64,000 nt of DNA from Erigeron canadensis (Eukaryota; Streptophyta; Magnoliopsida; Asterales; Asteraceae). Positions 36,386 through 48,613 of this stretch are shown here, piece after piece. The stretch spans positions 40,815,559 to 40,879,558 of the forward strand of contig NC_057765.1 of the NCBI RefSeq assembly GCF_010389155.1, given 5' to 3'. The position numbers and the translations under genes were made by a program. The notes under the pieces were generated by a model. That model had not been told where the DNA came from. It saw nothing but the letters and a program-made list of their open reading frames with translations, and did not search any database. Every line of letters starts with the position of its first letter. The stretch's first letter is position 1.

Positions 36386-38119
36386 TACGTACACAAAGAT
36401 ACTTTGCACTCACCTTGTTAGCGACAACTTGCAAATAGTCCTTATATAACCCGAACTCAAAACCTATTTCAATTGCAAATTTTATGATTACTTACATATC
36501 TTACTTAACAATCCAATTAGCCCATAAAATATATATTATTGTTGTTTGGCTAATTAAAATCGAATTGAAATAGAGATTTTGAGATTACAAAGAAAGATCG
36601 TTAAATAATATCATGCTAAAGCTAAAATTATAATTGAGAACTTTGTGAATGACACCGGGTATTAAAACATAATATCCATGGCAATGCCAGGTAACATATG
36701 TTATTTACTAATAATGGTCAAATAAAATACAATTACAAGTTTAGGCATAATAAGTTTTGTTAACTATAAAATCTTCTTTAGACATGCAAGAAACAAAAAA
36801 GAAATACATAGACCAGAAGCCTTAGGTTCAATCATTAAAATTTAAAATCAAGGTTACGCGCATAGTTACAGAATTCGCTAAACACCCCACGAATTTCATT
36901 TATAGTTCGGCGATCTAATTTGCGAACCCATTTGCAAACCGAAGATAAAAAACACCAAACTAGTAAAGGGTGGTTCAACGACTCTAAATGGGTGTGCTTC
37001 GGCAAATTGGACAAGTAGAATTCGTGTTTTGGAAGTAATGGGTTCGGTGAATTGGGTTTAATGCATCTAGTGCTTAAATACAATTATTTATGTAATTGGT
37101 TTCAACTTTTAGTTTCACACATTTACGGTTTCTATACCCTGAAAAAGTTTTCTTTGGTATTTTACTCATTTTGCGGTTTCACCTCGTGGGAATTAGAAAA
37201 CTTTCGGATAAAGAAAACTTTCGGATAAAGAAAACTAAAACATTTAACGATATATAAGTGTATAGTTTGTCAAAAAAAAAAGTCACTTTTGATGTTTAAA
37301 ACTAAATTAGTAAATGTAAATAGTTTTTAGGCGAAAAGATAAAATAATATTTTACCCGTGTTAAATTCTTTAGAAGTATAACTAATACAAGATATGTATA
37401 GTGTTGGTTACTTATGTCTATTAATATGTATTATACATAAACTAGTGTTATAAATATAGGCTCAAACCCGTGTTAGAAACCGGAACATATCAATAATTAC
37501 CACCAGATTAATGAAAACATATGGTTAACCAATACAACAATATGCTAACAAACTTTAGTGGTGAAATACAAAATTAAAAACTTTGGTAGAGGACAGAAAT
37601 AATAGGCTAAAAACCTTGATAGTGAAAGCAATAATATTCAAAACTCCATCCCTGTAAATCCTTAAACCCAAAACTTTAATGATGAAACACTAAGATTAAA
37701 ACCTTGGTTTATATATTTCTAAGATTAAAATGAAAATGTTAAAAAAAGTTGATGGTAAAAAACGAAAACCAAATAATATTAGTGGTCAAATCAATAAAAT
37801 CAAAAACTAAACTAAAATGTTAATAAGGTAAAAAATAAAAACAGAATAAGTTTGGTGGTCAAAATGTGAAAGAGCAAAACTTTACTAATTAGAATATATA
37901 ACATAATATCATATACTTTGTAATTAATAAAAAAAAAACAGAGTACACTCGCGGCGAGGTATTATCAGTTAATTCCTTCCCAAATATCCCTCCCCTCTAT
38001 ACATATATACAAGCGAGTGCTCATATTAATTGTCTTCGATCCCGTCATTCATTCCAGGTAAATAAAATTCACAAACCTTTCAGTCACTTATATCTATATC
38101 TATATGAAATATATATAAC

Positions 38120-38154
<35 letters not shown>

Positions 38155-38227
38155 TATTATATAGTATAAATTTCAATTATAGTTTATATATTTGGTTTAA
38201 TGTAGTTAAAGTTCAGATCTCGCAAAA
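36386..38227. other. intergenic with diffuse AACTTTGGTGG-type repeats
   Basis: From about 37540 to 37880, short motifs resembling AAACTTTAGTGGTGAAA recur irregularly. A 20-bp duplication (CTTTCGGATAAAGAAAA) is at 37200-37235. The last few hundred bases should include the promoter and leader of the PPR-like gene. A donor-like CCAGGTAAAT at 38055 may end an untranslated exon. Confidence 0.4.
38126..38150. repeat. (TA)n microsatellite
   Basis: About twelve TA dinucleotides just upstream of the first coding exon of the PPR-like gene. Confidence 0.85.
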
Positions 38228-38394
38228 ATGATGAATGCTTTTGGGCGAAGAGTTATTTTCAGAATTGCTTCTTCAATTTCGGTACCCTGTAGTTGCAGAA
38301 TATATATATATATACATATATAATATATACACACATATATATGTATATGTGTTTGTTTAGTTGTGTTTGGATTAACTATATGTGTGTGTTAGAT

Positions 38395-39117
38395 TAGGGA
38401 TGGGCATGGGACGGGTACCGTCCGGTAACAGTACCGATCCCGAAATTGACGAAATGTGGGTACCGATCCCGGTCTCATATAAGTTGGTACGGGACTGGTA
38501 CCAAATCGGTACGCGATCGGGATTTCGATACCAAATCCCGATTAGCACCAAATTTTGAAATAAATCAAATGATTTAAATGATTCTTTTTATATATCTCGT
38601 TATATAGATATACATATGCTAATTCTTCATACGAAGCTTTTAACAGTTAGTACCAAAAACAGAGCATCATTTTCTTCTCAAAAAATATACTGCATATTAG
38701 TACTTTTAGAACTACAAATGTCGACTACAGATGTAAACATGTAGTCTTATTTTTTTGACACAATGTTGTGAATGTCAACACTTTTGTTTCAGTGTGAATG
38801 ACATGTTGAAAACAAAGTCTTCATATAAATAAGTACTTAATTGATAGATTTAATAAGTGTGTAAATGCAGAACTCGTATAAACTAATCTAATTTGCTAGT
38901 ATTAGTTTTGTATACGTAGAGGAAACCAATCTTAAACATTAATGGTTCCAATATTGAAAGTAAGCTAAATATGTAAGAACTCCAATGTACAACTGATATC
39001 GGAACTTCAGGACCAACTCGGTATTTTGGACCAACTCGCAAAAGTGGGTACTGGTACCGATCCCGATCGGGATTCGATACCACTTGACCGGGATTTGGGA
39101 CATTTTGCTCATCCCTA
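38395..39117. mobile_element. hAT-type non-autonomous transposon in intron 1
   Basis: The 723-bp element is bounded by a perfect 8-bp target duplication TGTTAGAT (38387-38394 and 39118-39125). Terminal inverted repeats are TAGGGATGGGCA on the left and, read inversely, TAGGGATGAGCA on the right. Subterminal regions are full of GGTACCGATCCCG motifs. There is no transposase frame. It lies wholly within intron 1 of the PPR-like gene (38282-39244). A left-end fragment of the same family is at 47357. Confidence 0.9.
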
Positions 39118-41983
39118 TGTTAGATATTGAAATTTTGAGGTGAACTGTTGTACTGTTGTAGATAGATAGATGTATGTTTTTGTTCATAAAATGGCTATCT
39201 AGGACTTTAAAAGGACTCATATTACTTTTTTATTATTCGAACAGGTACGACAAACCACAAACCGACTGACTGGTCCTGCAGTTTCTATCGTGGCACATCG
39301 TTTTGCCTCCAATATACAGGTAATTATTTACTAGTTAGATACTGTAATCTCAGTTTTGATGTATTCTATATATCGAAAGTTCCTGTATCAATACTCAGTA
39401 ACCATGTTTGGCAACTTAGATTATTTAATAACCTAGAAAATAGGCATTTTGTTTTGTTACAGAATTAACTAAATTGTACATAACAATTATCTTATATTCT
39501 GTAACATCATTTTTAATTAGTTTTACAACCAAAAGTTCAAGTAGTTTGGTGGTTTTATAATAATGAGTTATTTTAACTTCTAGCCAAATTGCTAATTGGG
39601 TTAACAAATTTTAGATTAAAGGCTATCATTTTTCATTTCAGCGTCTCTCCGTTGCCTCCTAAATTCATTTATGTTTTTCATTTTGTGTCACTTCTATATT
39701 GACATAGGCAACAAAACCAAATGTCAGTTAAATAACATGTGCGCACGATTTAATATACTTGAGGTCAGTATTCATATTGGTAGTTACTTAAGTAAAATGC
39801 AAGGCCATGACTAGCTGCGTTTTTCAGCAGTAAGTGAGGGATGGATTATGCAAAATTGCGTATAGACTCCCATATAACGCAGATAATTGATTATGAATTT
39901 TAGGTAGCCAAACACCAAATTTTGATTTTTTGGGTTATAAAATCGTGATAATCAGTTAATCCTCTTTGAAAAGCAACCCCAAACACCCTCTAAGACTGAT
40001 GTTCCTAAATGTCAAAAATTTTAAATGTCAAGTAGTATTACCCAGATTATATTTCACAAAGCATTTCATGTTATGTAAACTTTCGACTGAGCTTTTTGAA
40101 GTGTATAGTTAATAGAAGGCAACTAATCCCTAAAATTAAAGGCCTGTTATATGCGATTGATAAATTAAATAAACCAGTTTTAACCATTTTGTCCAGTAAC
40201 CCAAAAACACCCATTTTCCCACCTGTAAGAAGCATATATCAATACAAATTTTTAGCTTATCAAAAACTTGACCACACACTGACACACACCCAAGAGGGAA
40301 CGTGTAATATAAACACTCAACCTGATACTACAAAAGTACAAACAGGGTGAGATACGATACCATATCTTTTCGGTAATTGGTTGAGGAATGGTCTTCATAC
40401 GCCAGGGGTTGTTTGGATGGAGAAAATAAATCTAGAAGGGATGAGAACTTTCGATTTAGATGTTTTGTCTCCATACACATTAAAAAAGTTGTATCTAATG
40501 CTTGAAAACCTGCACTATTAGCTACAATAGTTTCTCCTAAGTCCTAAACCAAGGTTACTTCTTAATATATAATATATAATTGGATACAATATAGGCCTGT
40601 GAACTGGGGCAGGCTTTTTCATACAATATTAGGACGATTAAAGCTTTCACACCTAGAGAGATCACACTTGTTACACTTTAGGCCAAGCACTACCTATGAC
40701 GCGTTTTGTCCTGCTATGCATCTCTAGTTACAATTTGCAACTTGCAACTAATATAAGCACATAAGCCTTATGTTAGAACACCCTAATCTGAGTTACCCAT
40801 TAATTTCAGGTCATGTCACCAAACTTCCCAAACTCCTCAATTAGGGGGCTCAGTACTTACACAAAGTTCAATCAAGCTGGAACGGTATCTTCTAGTGACT
40901 TAGTTTTTTTCTCTTATATTGGCATAAAAATTAAAATAACTATTGAATATTTTGTTTTATAGCAAAAATACATCCAAGCAATGCAACAGCTACACAGCAA
41001 CTTTGCACCAAAAGATGGCCCAGTGTTACTTAAGACAAGTATACGCGAATCCATCAACATATATCAAACTGATACGGTAAGCTCAATAATTCTACATATA
41101 TTAGGCAATAAGACAATTTCTAATCATGTGTGAAATATTGAAAGTTGGGACTAGTATTTTATGTAAGTTCAACAATTCTAAACAGTAGAGTATTTTTCTG
41201 TAGTGCGAGAAAACAATGAATGCAGTTGGAATAAAACCAACTACAGAGGTGTACGTCGCTTTTCTGAAGAAGTTCGCTGAGTTAGGAAGAATGGACAAAG
41301 CAAAAGAGGTGTGAAAACACTAAAAAACATAACCCAAATTTTTTCAAAATCTAAAAAAAAATACTGACATTAATAGTAATTTTGCAGATGGCTGAAAAAG
41401 CCAATGATACTGATGTCAAAAATGAGTTAGCGTCTCTACTAGTCAAAAATGGGTACACTTCAGATGCAATAGCTTTGTGTCAGAAATTGGGAGAGCAGCT
41501 ATCAGCACGAACAGCGATCCACATGACGGTAAGATTACCATCTTACTTTACTGGTTTTCTTAACTTGTATATAACTTTTTAATTACTTTTCAGAGGTACA
41601 TAGGTGGTCCGGGGCAGATTGACTTACTTTTAGGCTATCTGACCTATCTGGAAAAATTTAAAGATCATGATTGGTATGAGGGGATGAAGAACATCTGTTA
41701 CTATTGTGGAAAAGAAAAGCTACTAAGGTATTAGAAGTGACTATAATATAATACATCTATTCCTTTTTATACTTAGATTTTCTAATTATTTTTTCCTTTA
41801 TTTTAATAGCGACACTGTTGGACTAATGGAAAGGCTGAACACCAGACGCATCCCCAACCACGACTCGCTTTTGTAGGTAGATAAAATATAGTAATCATAA
41901 TTGTAAAAGAATATAAAACCTCCTATACGGTACTACAAAACTGAGACTGCCCTATAATTTAAATTACAAATTTACAATAATGA

Positions 41984-42068
41984 AAAAGTAGCATGTTCTT
42001 TATAATATTCATACACTAAAACTAAAAGTAGCATGTTCTTTATAATATTCATACACTGAAACTAAAAA
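41984..42068. repeat. 40-bp tandem duplication in intron 8
   Basis: AAAGTAGCATGTTCTTTATA and the following ATATTCATACACT are repeated twice head to tail, with one base difference. Confidence 0.9.
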
Positions 42069-42625
42069 CCTAGTTTCACATTAGGGTCATTTCTTAATTA
42101 GAATGAGTGAAATCACTTATTGATATAATCGACTGGTATCAGCTAGTTTCTAATATAAATACCACGTTTATCAGTTTGATTCAGTTTTCAAAATAAGCTA
42201 ACTTCCTTTTAGATCTTCTCTGTGATTGCAGAAACAAGGCCTACTAATTCAGCTTACGGGGGAAAATTGTTGAAAAACATTGAGAATTAGCTGAAGTTTA
42301 TACGATGCGGTTAATTTTAGATATCATGCAATCGCTATGCTTCACTGCAGAAAATAAAAAGTTGGCAGATAAAATATGGAAGTTGTATACAAAATTCGGT
42401 TTGGAATATAATGCGGTTGCCAAACTAAAGTAAGTTTAAGCTGAAACTTTTAAACTATTAACATATATAAATACTAATTATGTTTAAAAAACATGTAGGA
42501 GGTTGCATCTTTTAAAAGCAAGCGGAAGCATAAATGATTATGAGAGCTTGGCAAAAGACATTAAGGATGTTCCTCACCTTGTGAGGAAAATAGAAGATAC
42601 CAGAGTAAAGAAGTTTGTTACCTAA

Positions 42626-44559
42626 AACAGATCGACATCAGGTAATTGTTTCTAGATAAATTAGATGGAAATCAGGTGGTTGTTTGTAGAAAACAGTGAA
42701 ATACTAGTTTATGCAAGTATCTGATGTATATCTTAACCTATCCAAACTGTTATTTCTCATGCTATCAGTTTAGTATGCACTACTAAAGAGACAACATAGA
42801 AGCATAACTTTCGCCCATACTAATTTACTTAATTAATTCAATGTCCATGCAGTAAAAATAAAACCAAGAGCTTTAGATATGCGCGAATGTAAATAGGTGA
42901 TTGTGTAAGTTTATTATTGAGTGGCATGTTATGAACAACACCATAAAATTGGCTTTTCAATATTATTTTTTATATATAGATGGAAAAACAAAATTTAGAT
43001 GTATGATTTTTAAAGAGTTGAAGCTAGAGTAATGATATTATAAGACTGATTGGTCTGTTTATAAATATGCTTAGAAATAAAGTATATAGCGGTTAAAGGG
43101 GCAGTTAAATACAATCATTGTTATTCTCTAAACTATAGACATATCGAAATGAATGCCGGGTGGTTCTCAAATGCTATGTGTTTATCTTTATTTCCAGCAG
43201 ACATTCTCTATTCTAAAAGATTTCATGAATTAGAATTAAAGGGGCTGTTACCATGTTTTCTGTTAATTGCGTGAAAGTTCGTGTTTAGCTTTAAATGCTT
43301 TATGTTAGAAGTATAGTATTATTGTATGTTGTGGGATTGAATATTGTTGCTATATATGTTAATTATGATCTGCCCGTCTTATGATGAAGTCGTGTCGTTT
43401 TTCTTCTGTCCCCTTTATGATTGTTGAACTAGAAGGAGCTTACTTGGATAACACAATCCGTCTGACCTTATATCCATTTCTATGTTCGATCCTTACAAAA
43501 CGATATTACATCAACTTCGGTCAAAACCTGATATCCTATCTACATATTTGATATCTATATTTGAAGTCCACGTTATATTGATGCAGCTACAGCAATTGTT
43601 GTTTATCTACTAACACTCTATGGTATGCCGATGCAGGTATGGAGTAATAGAGGCTGAACTATGCTTTCAATATACGTTATGTTGTAGCAGATTACACAAC
43701 TTTAAGACTTACTTAATGCAGCTTTTGTGCTGGATATTAACCAGAAATATGATGTGTGTTTTTTAAACAGCAAATAACATGGTGTTTGATGGTGAAATAA
43801 AATGAGCAAGTAATATTTGCATTCAGATATTTTATTGGGTGAATTAACTTTCCAAAAGTTCATGTTACCACTTCTTGTTTGATGGTGAAATATGATGAGC
43901 AAGTAACATTTGTATGAGACACTAAAAATGTTTTATACTCTTATACGCTTTTCTTACCCTTATATTCTTGCCCTCTCGCCTAATTGTGCTTTGAGTTTGC
44001 TTTCGCCTTTGACAACTATGATCATACCTATACCCAATAAGAGAAATGCTATCCACTACCCATAGGGAATCTTATCGGGGCACCCTTTGGACCGAATGGT
44101 TTACCCAAAACCGCCCGAAACTTGATACTCATTAGTAAATCCAACCTGATTCGAATTCCTTTTTATAATTCTTTTAAAACCACAAGTTAAAAGCAAAGAC
44201 ATATAATGTATATACACAGGGTGTTGCAACACATATTTGATTAGATGACTATACACATAACAGTACACTCACAGTTGCAAACATGACAGAATCATATCAA
44301 GCATCAAACTTCATGTTTACACATGATATGAGACAAGCAAATTGCAAAAAAGTCTTGTAAAACTTGTTTATTGGGTTGGGTCGGGGTTTCCATGTCCCGG
44401 TTTCTGCCCCCAACGAGTTTGCATATCAGGTTTCAACAGGACATTTCCCATCAAACTTCTATTAACACATCTAATAGTTATTCTAAATATTCAATACAAT
44501 GTAACGAATTAACTATATATTAAAAGTATAAATATTTTTCATGATATATGAGTTAAAAA
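42626..44559. other. 3' flank of the PPR-like gene and intergenic DNA
   Basis: No coding signal is convincing. A diverged direct repeat of GTTTGATGGTGAAATA...GATGAGCAAGTAA lies at about 43785-43815 and 43878-43908. Confidence 0.45.
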
Positions 44560-45070
44560 TGGTTGTAAATATACCTTCACCGATAAGAAAAATGACTTAT
44601 CAGGCAACTTATCATTTTGGTCAAATTTCGGTCAAACTCGGCACTTATCGGTTAATATCGGTCAAAAAATATTGATTATCAAATATTAGGGTGTATTACT
44701 TTCTTTAATTCAATTTTTTCTAGCTAATTTTTAATTAATTCTTTAATTTTTGAGTTAATCTTTAATAATCTTTTAATTTCTAGTTGTAAAATTGTGACTA
44801 CTTTTTATACTACCGTTTTTCCCTTTTGAATATAGTCTATAGATACTTAAATTTCGAAACTTTAATTGTAATTATTTTCTTTTCTACAGTTTTATATTCT
44901 AATTATTGATTGATGTATTACATTACAAATTGTATATATTGCTAGCATATTATAAATTTTAGATAAATTCCTTTACATTTTAGGGTATCCGATATATCCC
45001 CGATATATCCTATTTATCGCTTATCGAGGGTCGGCCGATAATAAACCGAAAACCGATACTTACAACCTTG
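44560..45070. mobile_element. hAT-like MITE
   Basis: The ends are TGGTTGTAAATATACC on the left and, inversely, CAAGGTTGTAAGTATCGG on the right. Flanking octamers GTTAAAAA (44552-44559) and GTTAAAAT (45071-45078) match in seven of eight positions, as for an aged hAT target duplication. Subterminal CCGATAT and TTATCGG motifs recur at both ends. Confidence 0.65.
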
Positions 45071-46397
45071 GTTAAAATATTGACAAGGTGTATCTGTAAA
45101 ATAATCTTTTACAGTTATATATCCGGTATTTTTTTTTTAATTCTGAAGAGTATGAGTATTAGATCATTTTTAGCACAAGTTTGTTATTCAAATCGTGTAA
45201 GCAGTATGAATTACGTCAAAACCTATGAATAATCGTGTTTATGCCACTTCGAGCTATGATAGCCACATATAGGTCGAACTTGAAAACAGAACAAAAAAAA
45301 ACAAACTGCCGTGGCACAGAAAAATCCTAATCATATGGCATTATGTAGATTTACAAAATACCAGTAAACACAAGACAATAAATGTTGGTTTTTACTTTTC
45401 ACTATTCCTACCATTTATTAATTAAATAACTATATATAAAATAAAAGTAAAGCATGTTGGCTTAACACCAATCATCCACTCGTTACATTTAGATTTGATA
45501 TTTGCAGATCAGCAAAGGTTTAAAAGAACAGCCACAAACTAATAAATGAATCTAACACAAAACAAGATGTCATGATCTGTAAATTATAGTTTGAGAATTA
45601 CTTGTGCGTACCTTTTTGTAAAATCCGTGATTTATTTCAAAATCTTAAGATCCGCCTCGTTTTTGAAGGAGAACAGATAGATATTGTCACACAAATCCAC
45701 CTTCGTGTATCCTGTGAAAATCAATCTAGTGGTTATATGAAAGAAAGAAAAAAAAAATATAAATAAAAATCTATATTGTAAAATTGAATGGTTCATCTGC
45801 CAGATCTGTATGTTATATACAACTAAAATATGTGTGTACCATATTATAGAGATCGCCCACAGACGAAACGCATGATTCGTTTTTCTGTCTCTTGATGTAT
45901 GGCTAAGAAGCGGATTAGAGAAACCCATAATTAATTTGTTTTTCTGTCTCTTGATGTATGGATAATAGGCGATTTACAGAAACCCAGGATTCGATTTCCT
46001 GTCTTTTGATGTATGTAGGTATTGGAAAAGAAGCGGATAAGAGAAACCCAGATTTCGTTTTAATATATGGATGAGAGGCGGATATACAAATTTTAGGGTA
46101 TGGAACGCATAACGACAAATAATACGTACAATGTACGTGAGATGTCTTGTCAAACTAGTCTTTCAAGTCTTAACCTTAAAACTTAAAAGCCTGCGACTTT
46201 CTTCAACCAATGGCCTTCAAGCTTACCTTCCGAGCCTTCAAATTATGGACTGAAATTATTTCATAATAATGATAAATGTCCCTAAATATGAAACTTATTA
46301 TAAAAGGGTGACATTTGAAATAATTAAACCATAAAATTAAAGAAAAAGATTTACCATGTCAAATTTTTAATATTTTAAGTTGATTATTGGTCATAGA
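45071..46397. other. intergenic, includes a minisatellite
   Basis: No gene is evident. The minisatellite at 45860-46085 is listed separately. Confidence 0.45.
45860..46085. repeat. minisatellite, about 60-bp unit, four diverged copies
   Basis: Units share GAAACCCA, TTCGTTTTTCTGTCTCTTG, ATGTATGG and AGGCGGAT. Two units carry AAGAAGCGGAT. It produces paired minus-strand open frames that are not genes. Confidence 0.75.
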
Positions 46398-47352
46398 TAA
46401 AGGTGGCAAAATGTACAGGTCGGATCAAGTTGGGTGACGGGTCAATATGGGTCATTTATAAAATAAATCAATTGGGTTCGGGTCGAAATGGACCCCGGTC
46501 AATACAGGTCAATGTAAAAATAAGTTAATTATACAATTATTTTTTATAATATTTACTGTTTATGGTATGATTTATAATTATAATTCATAATTTTATATAT
46601 TTTATAATATATATGTCTAATTTATTTATTTTTTTTAACGTTAGTCTAACATAATATAGAGATGTATATAATTTATAAGATAATACAGTATAATTTATAA
46701 TTTATAGTATGTTAGGTGAGGGGTGCAAAATAGTACTCTGTATAAAAGTGATATTGTCTCTCTCATCTATATATTTTAAATCCAATAATAGTTGCCGAAG
46801 AAAGCTCCACTTTCCCATGACATTCATATCACTTTCTAATTCTCATCATCCGTATAAATGGTTTCTCATCCATGATTTCATGACTTTATTATTTGACATC
46901 CATGGTTTTTTTGTCGCACTCCAAAATTACTTTCTCCGTCAACGGCCATTAGATCTCCGTCGCCGGCCTTGAAATCTCCGTCACCGATGTCATTACTCCC
47001 GGTAATCATCACTTTCTCCTTCGTACTCCAACATCGTTTTCTCTGTCTCTAATTATCTATCGTAAATAACGCCGGTGGTGAGAGGGTGCTTGTGACTACA
47101 AAGGTGGAGGTAGGTGGTGGTCGTGAATAGTAGCAAAGTAATTCATTCTTTCTATATGGATATATGGGTGAACATCAAACCGAACTCTTCCAACCTTTCA
47201 CCCATTTTGACCCGTTTCAAATTTGAATGTAAAATAGAATCATCCATTCTCAACCGTTCCATTATAAGGATCGCCCAAAGTCACCCAATTGATTATGAAT
47301 ATTACCCAAAATGACCCAATTTTATAAGTTTGGGCTAAGATTGCCGGCTCTA
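46398..47352. mobile_element. hAT-like non-autonomous element, 955 bp
   Basis: Edges TAAAGGTGGCAA and, inversely, TAGAGCCGGCAA agree in nine of twelve positions. Flanks GTCATAGA (46390-46397) and GTCATAGG (47353-47360) agree in seven of eight. Both subterminal regions carry TGGGTCA or TGACCCA repeats. The middle, about 46700-47110, is more G/C-rich and may be a nested insertion. Confidence 0.55.
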
Positions 47353-47356
47353 GTCA

Positions 47357-47762
47357 TAGGGATGGGCACGGGACTAGTACCGTCTCGTACCGGTCTTGGT
47401 ACTTATGGTACCGATCCCGAATTTGACCAAAAGTGAGTATCGATCCAGGTCCCATTTGAACTAGTACGATACCAATCCCGACTAATCCCGATTATACAAA
47501 TAATTGAACATGAAAGCTAATGAATAATTGGAATTTCATCTTGTTCATAGCCATAAAAAGTTAAAGAAGTTTACAAAGATATAAAAATATGTTTCTACAA
47601 AATCTTTATATCTTATAACACTAGATACATGTAAGAAGATGAATTTGACAAAGCTATTTTACTGAAAGATAAATTTGCATGGTTGCCGCCAACTTAGCTG
47701 CTCACATGAATAATTGGTTATTTATCAAAATATAATTTAAATACTTGTTTATGATATTTAAA
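47357..47762. mobile_element. left-end fragment of the TAGGGATGGGCA hAT family
   Basis: It starts TAGGGATGGGCACGGGAC and shares GTACCGATCCCGAATTTGAC-type subterminal sequence with the complete element at 38395. No right end is found before about 50 kb. It begins four bases after the end of the preceding hAT-like element, overlapping that element's target duplication. Confidence 0.65.
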
Positions 47763-48613
47763 TGTTGGAATACAATTTGTATGTACAGATTATATGAGAA
47801 AATAGTTTAATACATGACATATGAATGAAAATCAAAATCTTTATCTTGCTGGTTATAAATGCCTAACACGAAACGAATTATTTAAAAATATATATGATAT
47901 TTATCAAAATCTTTATATCGAATTTGAACTTCTCCAAGGATGAGGAATTCGAAATCCTAATCAAACCACAAAAGGCAAGAAACCTTTTGTAAAAACTAAT
48001 TTAGGTTTTCAATTAAAAACCTAAATAATTAAACCTAAAACAATTTTAGGGTTTTGTTGTTTTTCTTTGGCGAGGATCAAACCACACAAAGGAGAGAATT
48101 CCTTTGTGTGTGTTTTTAGGGTTTTTGAGAATGTGCAATAATTAATGAGGATTTTAGGGGTTTATATATGCATAGTTTCCTAATAAGATTACGAAACTAA
48201 AACCCTTTAATTCCCCTAAGGGAATTTCGATCCCTACCTCCAATGCCTTACTAGATTTTCGGCCATGAGGCCTTAGAGGGGATGAACCGGACTTTCCATA
48301 TATTTAATTAATGCATTACTAATTAAATTAGATTATTAACTAATTAATTATCCGACCCGTTAACCCTTTTAATTAATTAAACTTAAAGTAAACTTTAATT
48401 AATTTCTATAATTAATATTTGTCGGTTAATCCATTTATCGTTAATTAAGTTGCGTTTATTTATAGATGGATAATTTAATTAAATACTATTTAATTAAATG
48501 TGTAAATGATCAAATATCATTCCGTAGCTTTATGGTTGTGTATGACCCTACGGGTTCAAAGAATCCAAAAACATACGGTTAGTCAGGTATACGAAAATTT
48601 ACACAATTTCAAC
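47763..48613. mobile_element. possible solo LTR
   Basis: It starts TGTTGGAATAC and ends ATTTCAACA, giving TGTTG/CAACA ends as in many LTR retrotransposons. The interior has a TATATATG-like promoter patch and is compositionally uniform. No clear 5-bp target duplication and no second LTR are seen, so this is tentative. Confidence 0.3.

Larger units (their letters stand above)
38228..42625 (+). pseudogene. PPR-like, probably mitochondrial protein gene with two in-frame stops in exon 9
   Basis: Ten exons keep one frame across all junctions: 38228-38281, 39245-39319, 40810-40884, 40963-41076, 41204-41308, 41388-41528, 41594-41727, 41810-41872, 42232-42429 and 42499-42625. That is 362 codons. The N-terminus (MMNAFGRRVIFRIASS) is basic and Ser-rich, like a mitochondrial presequence. 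The middle has helical-repeat character, best seen in TTEVYVAFLKKFAELGRMDK, a PPR-like pattern. Exon 9 has a TAA at 42245-42247 and a TGA at 42281-42283, although the downstream frame (ELAEVYTMRLILDIMQ and on) still looks protein-like to the stop at 42623. An alternative acceptor at 42252 would skip the TAA but not the TGA. As written the product would stop after 258 residues, and the message should be a target of nonsense-mediated decay. I do not recognise the orthologue. Allelic damage, a sequencing error or a true pseudogene are all possible. Confidence 0.6.

Noticed and set aside
45632..46118. Two minus-strand open frames of 98 and 67 codons
   Set aside because: They follow the minisatellite units and have no protein-like composition.
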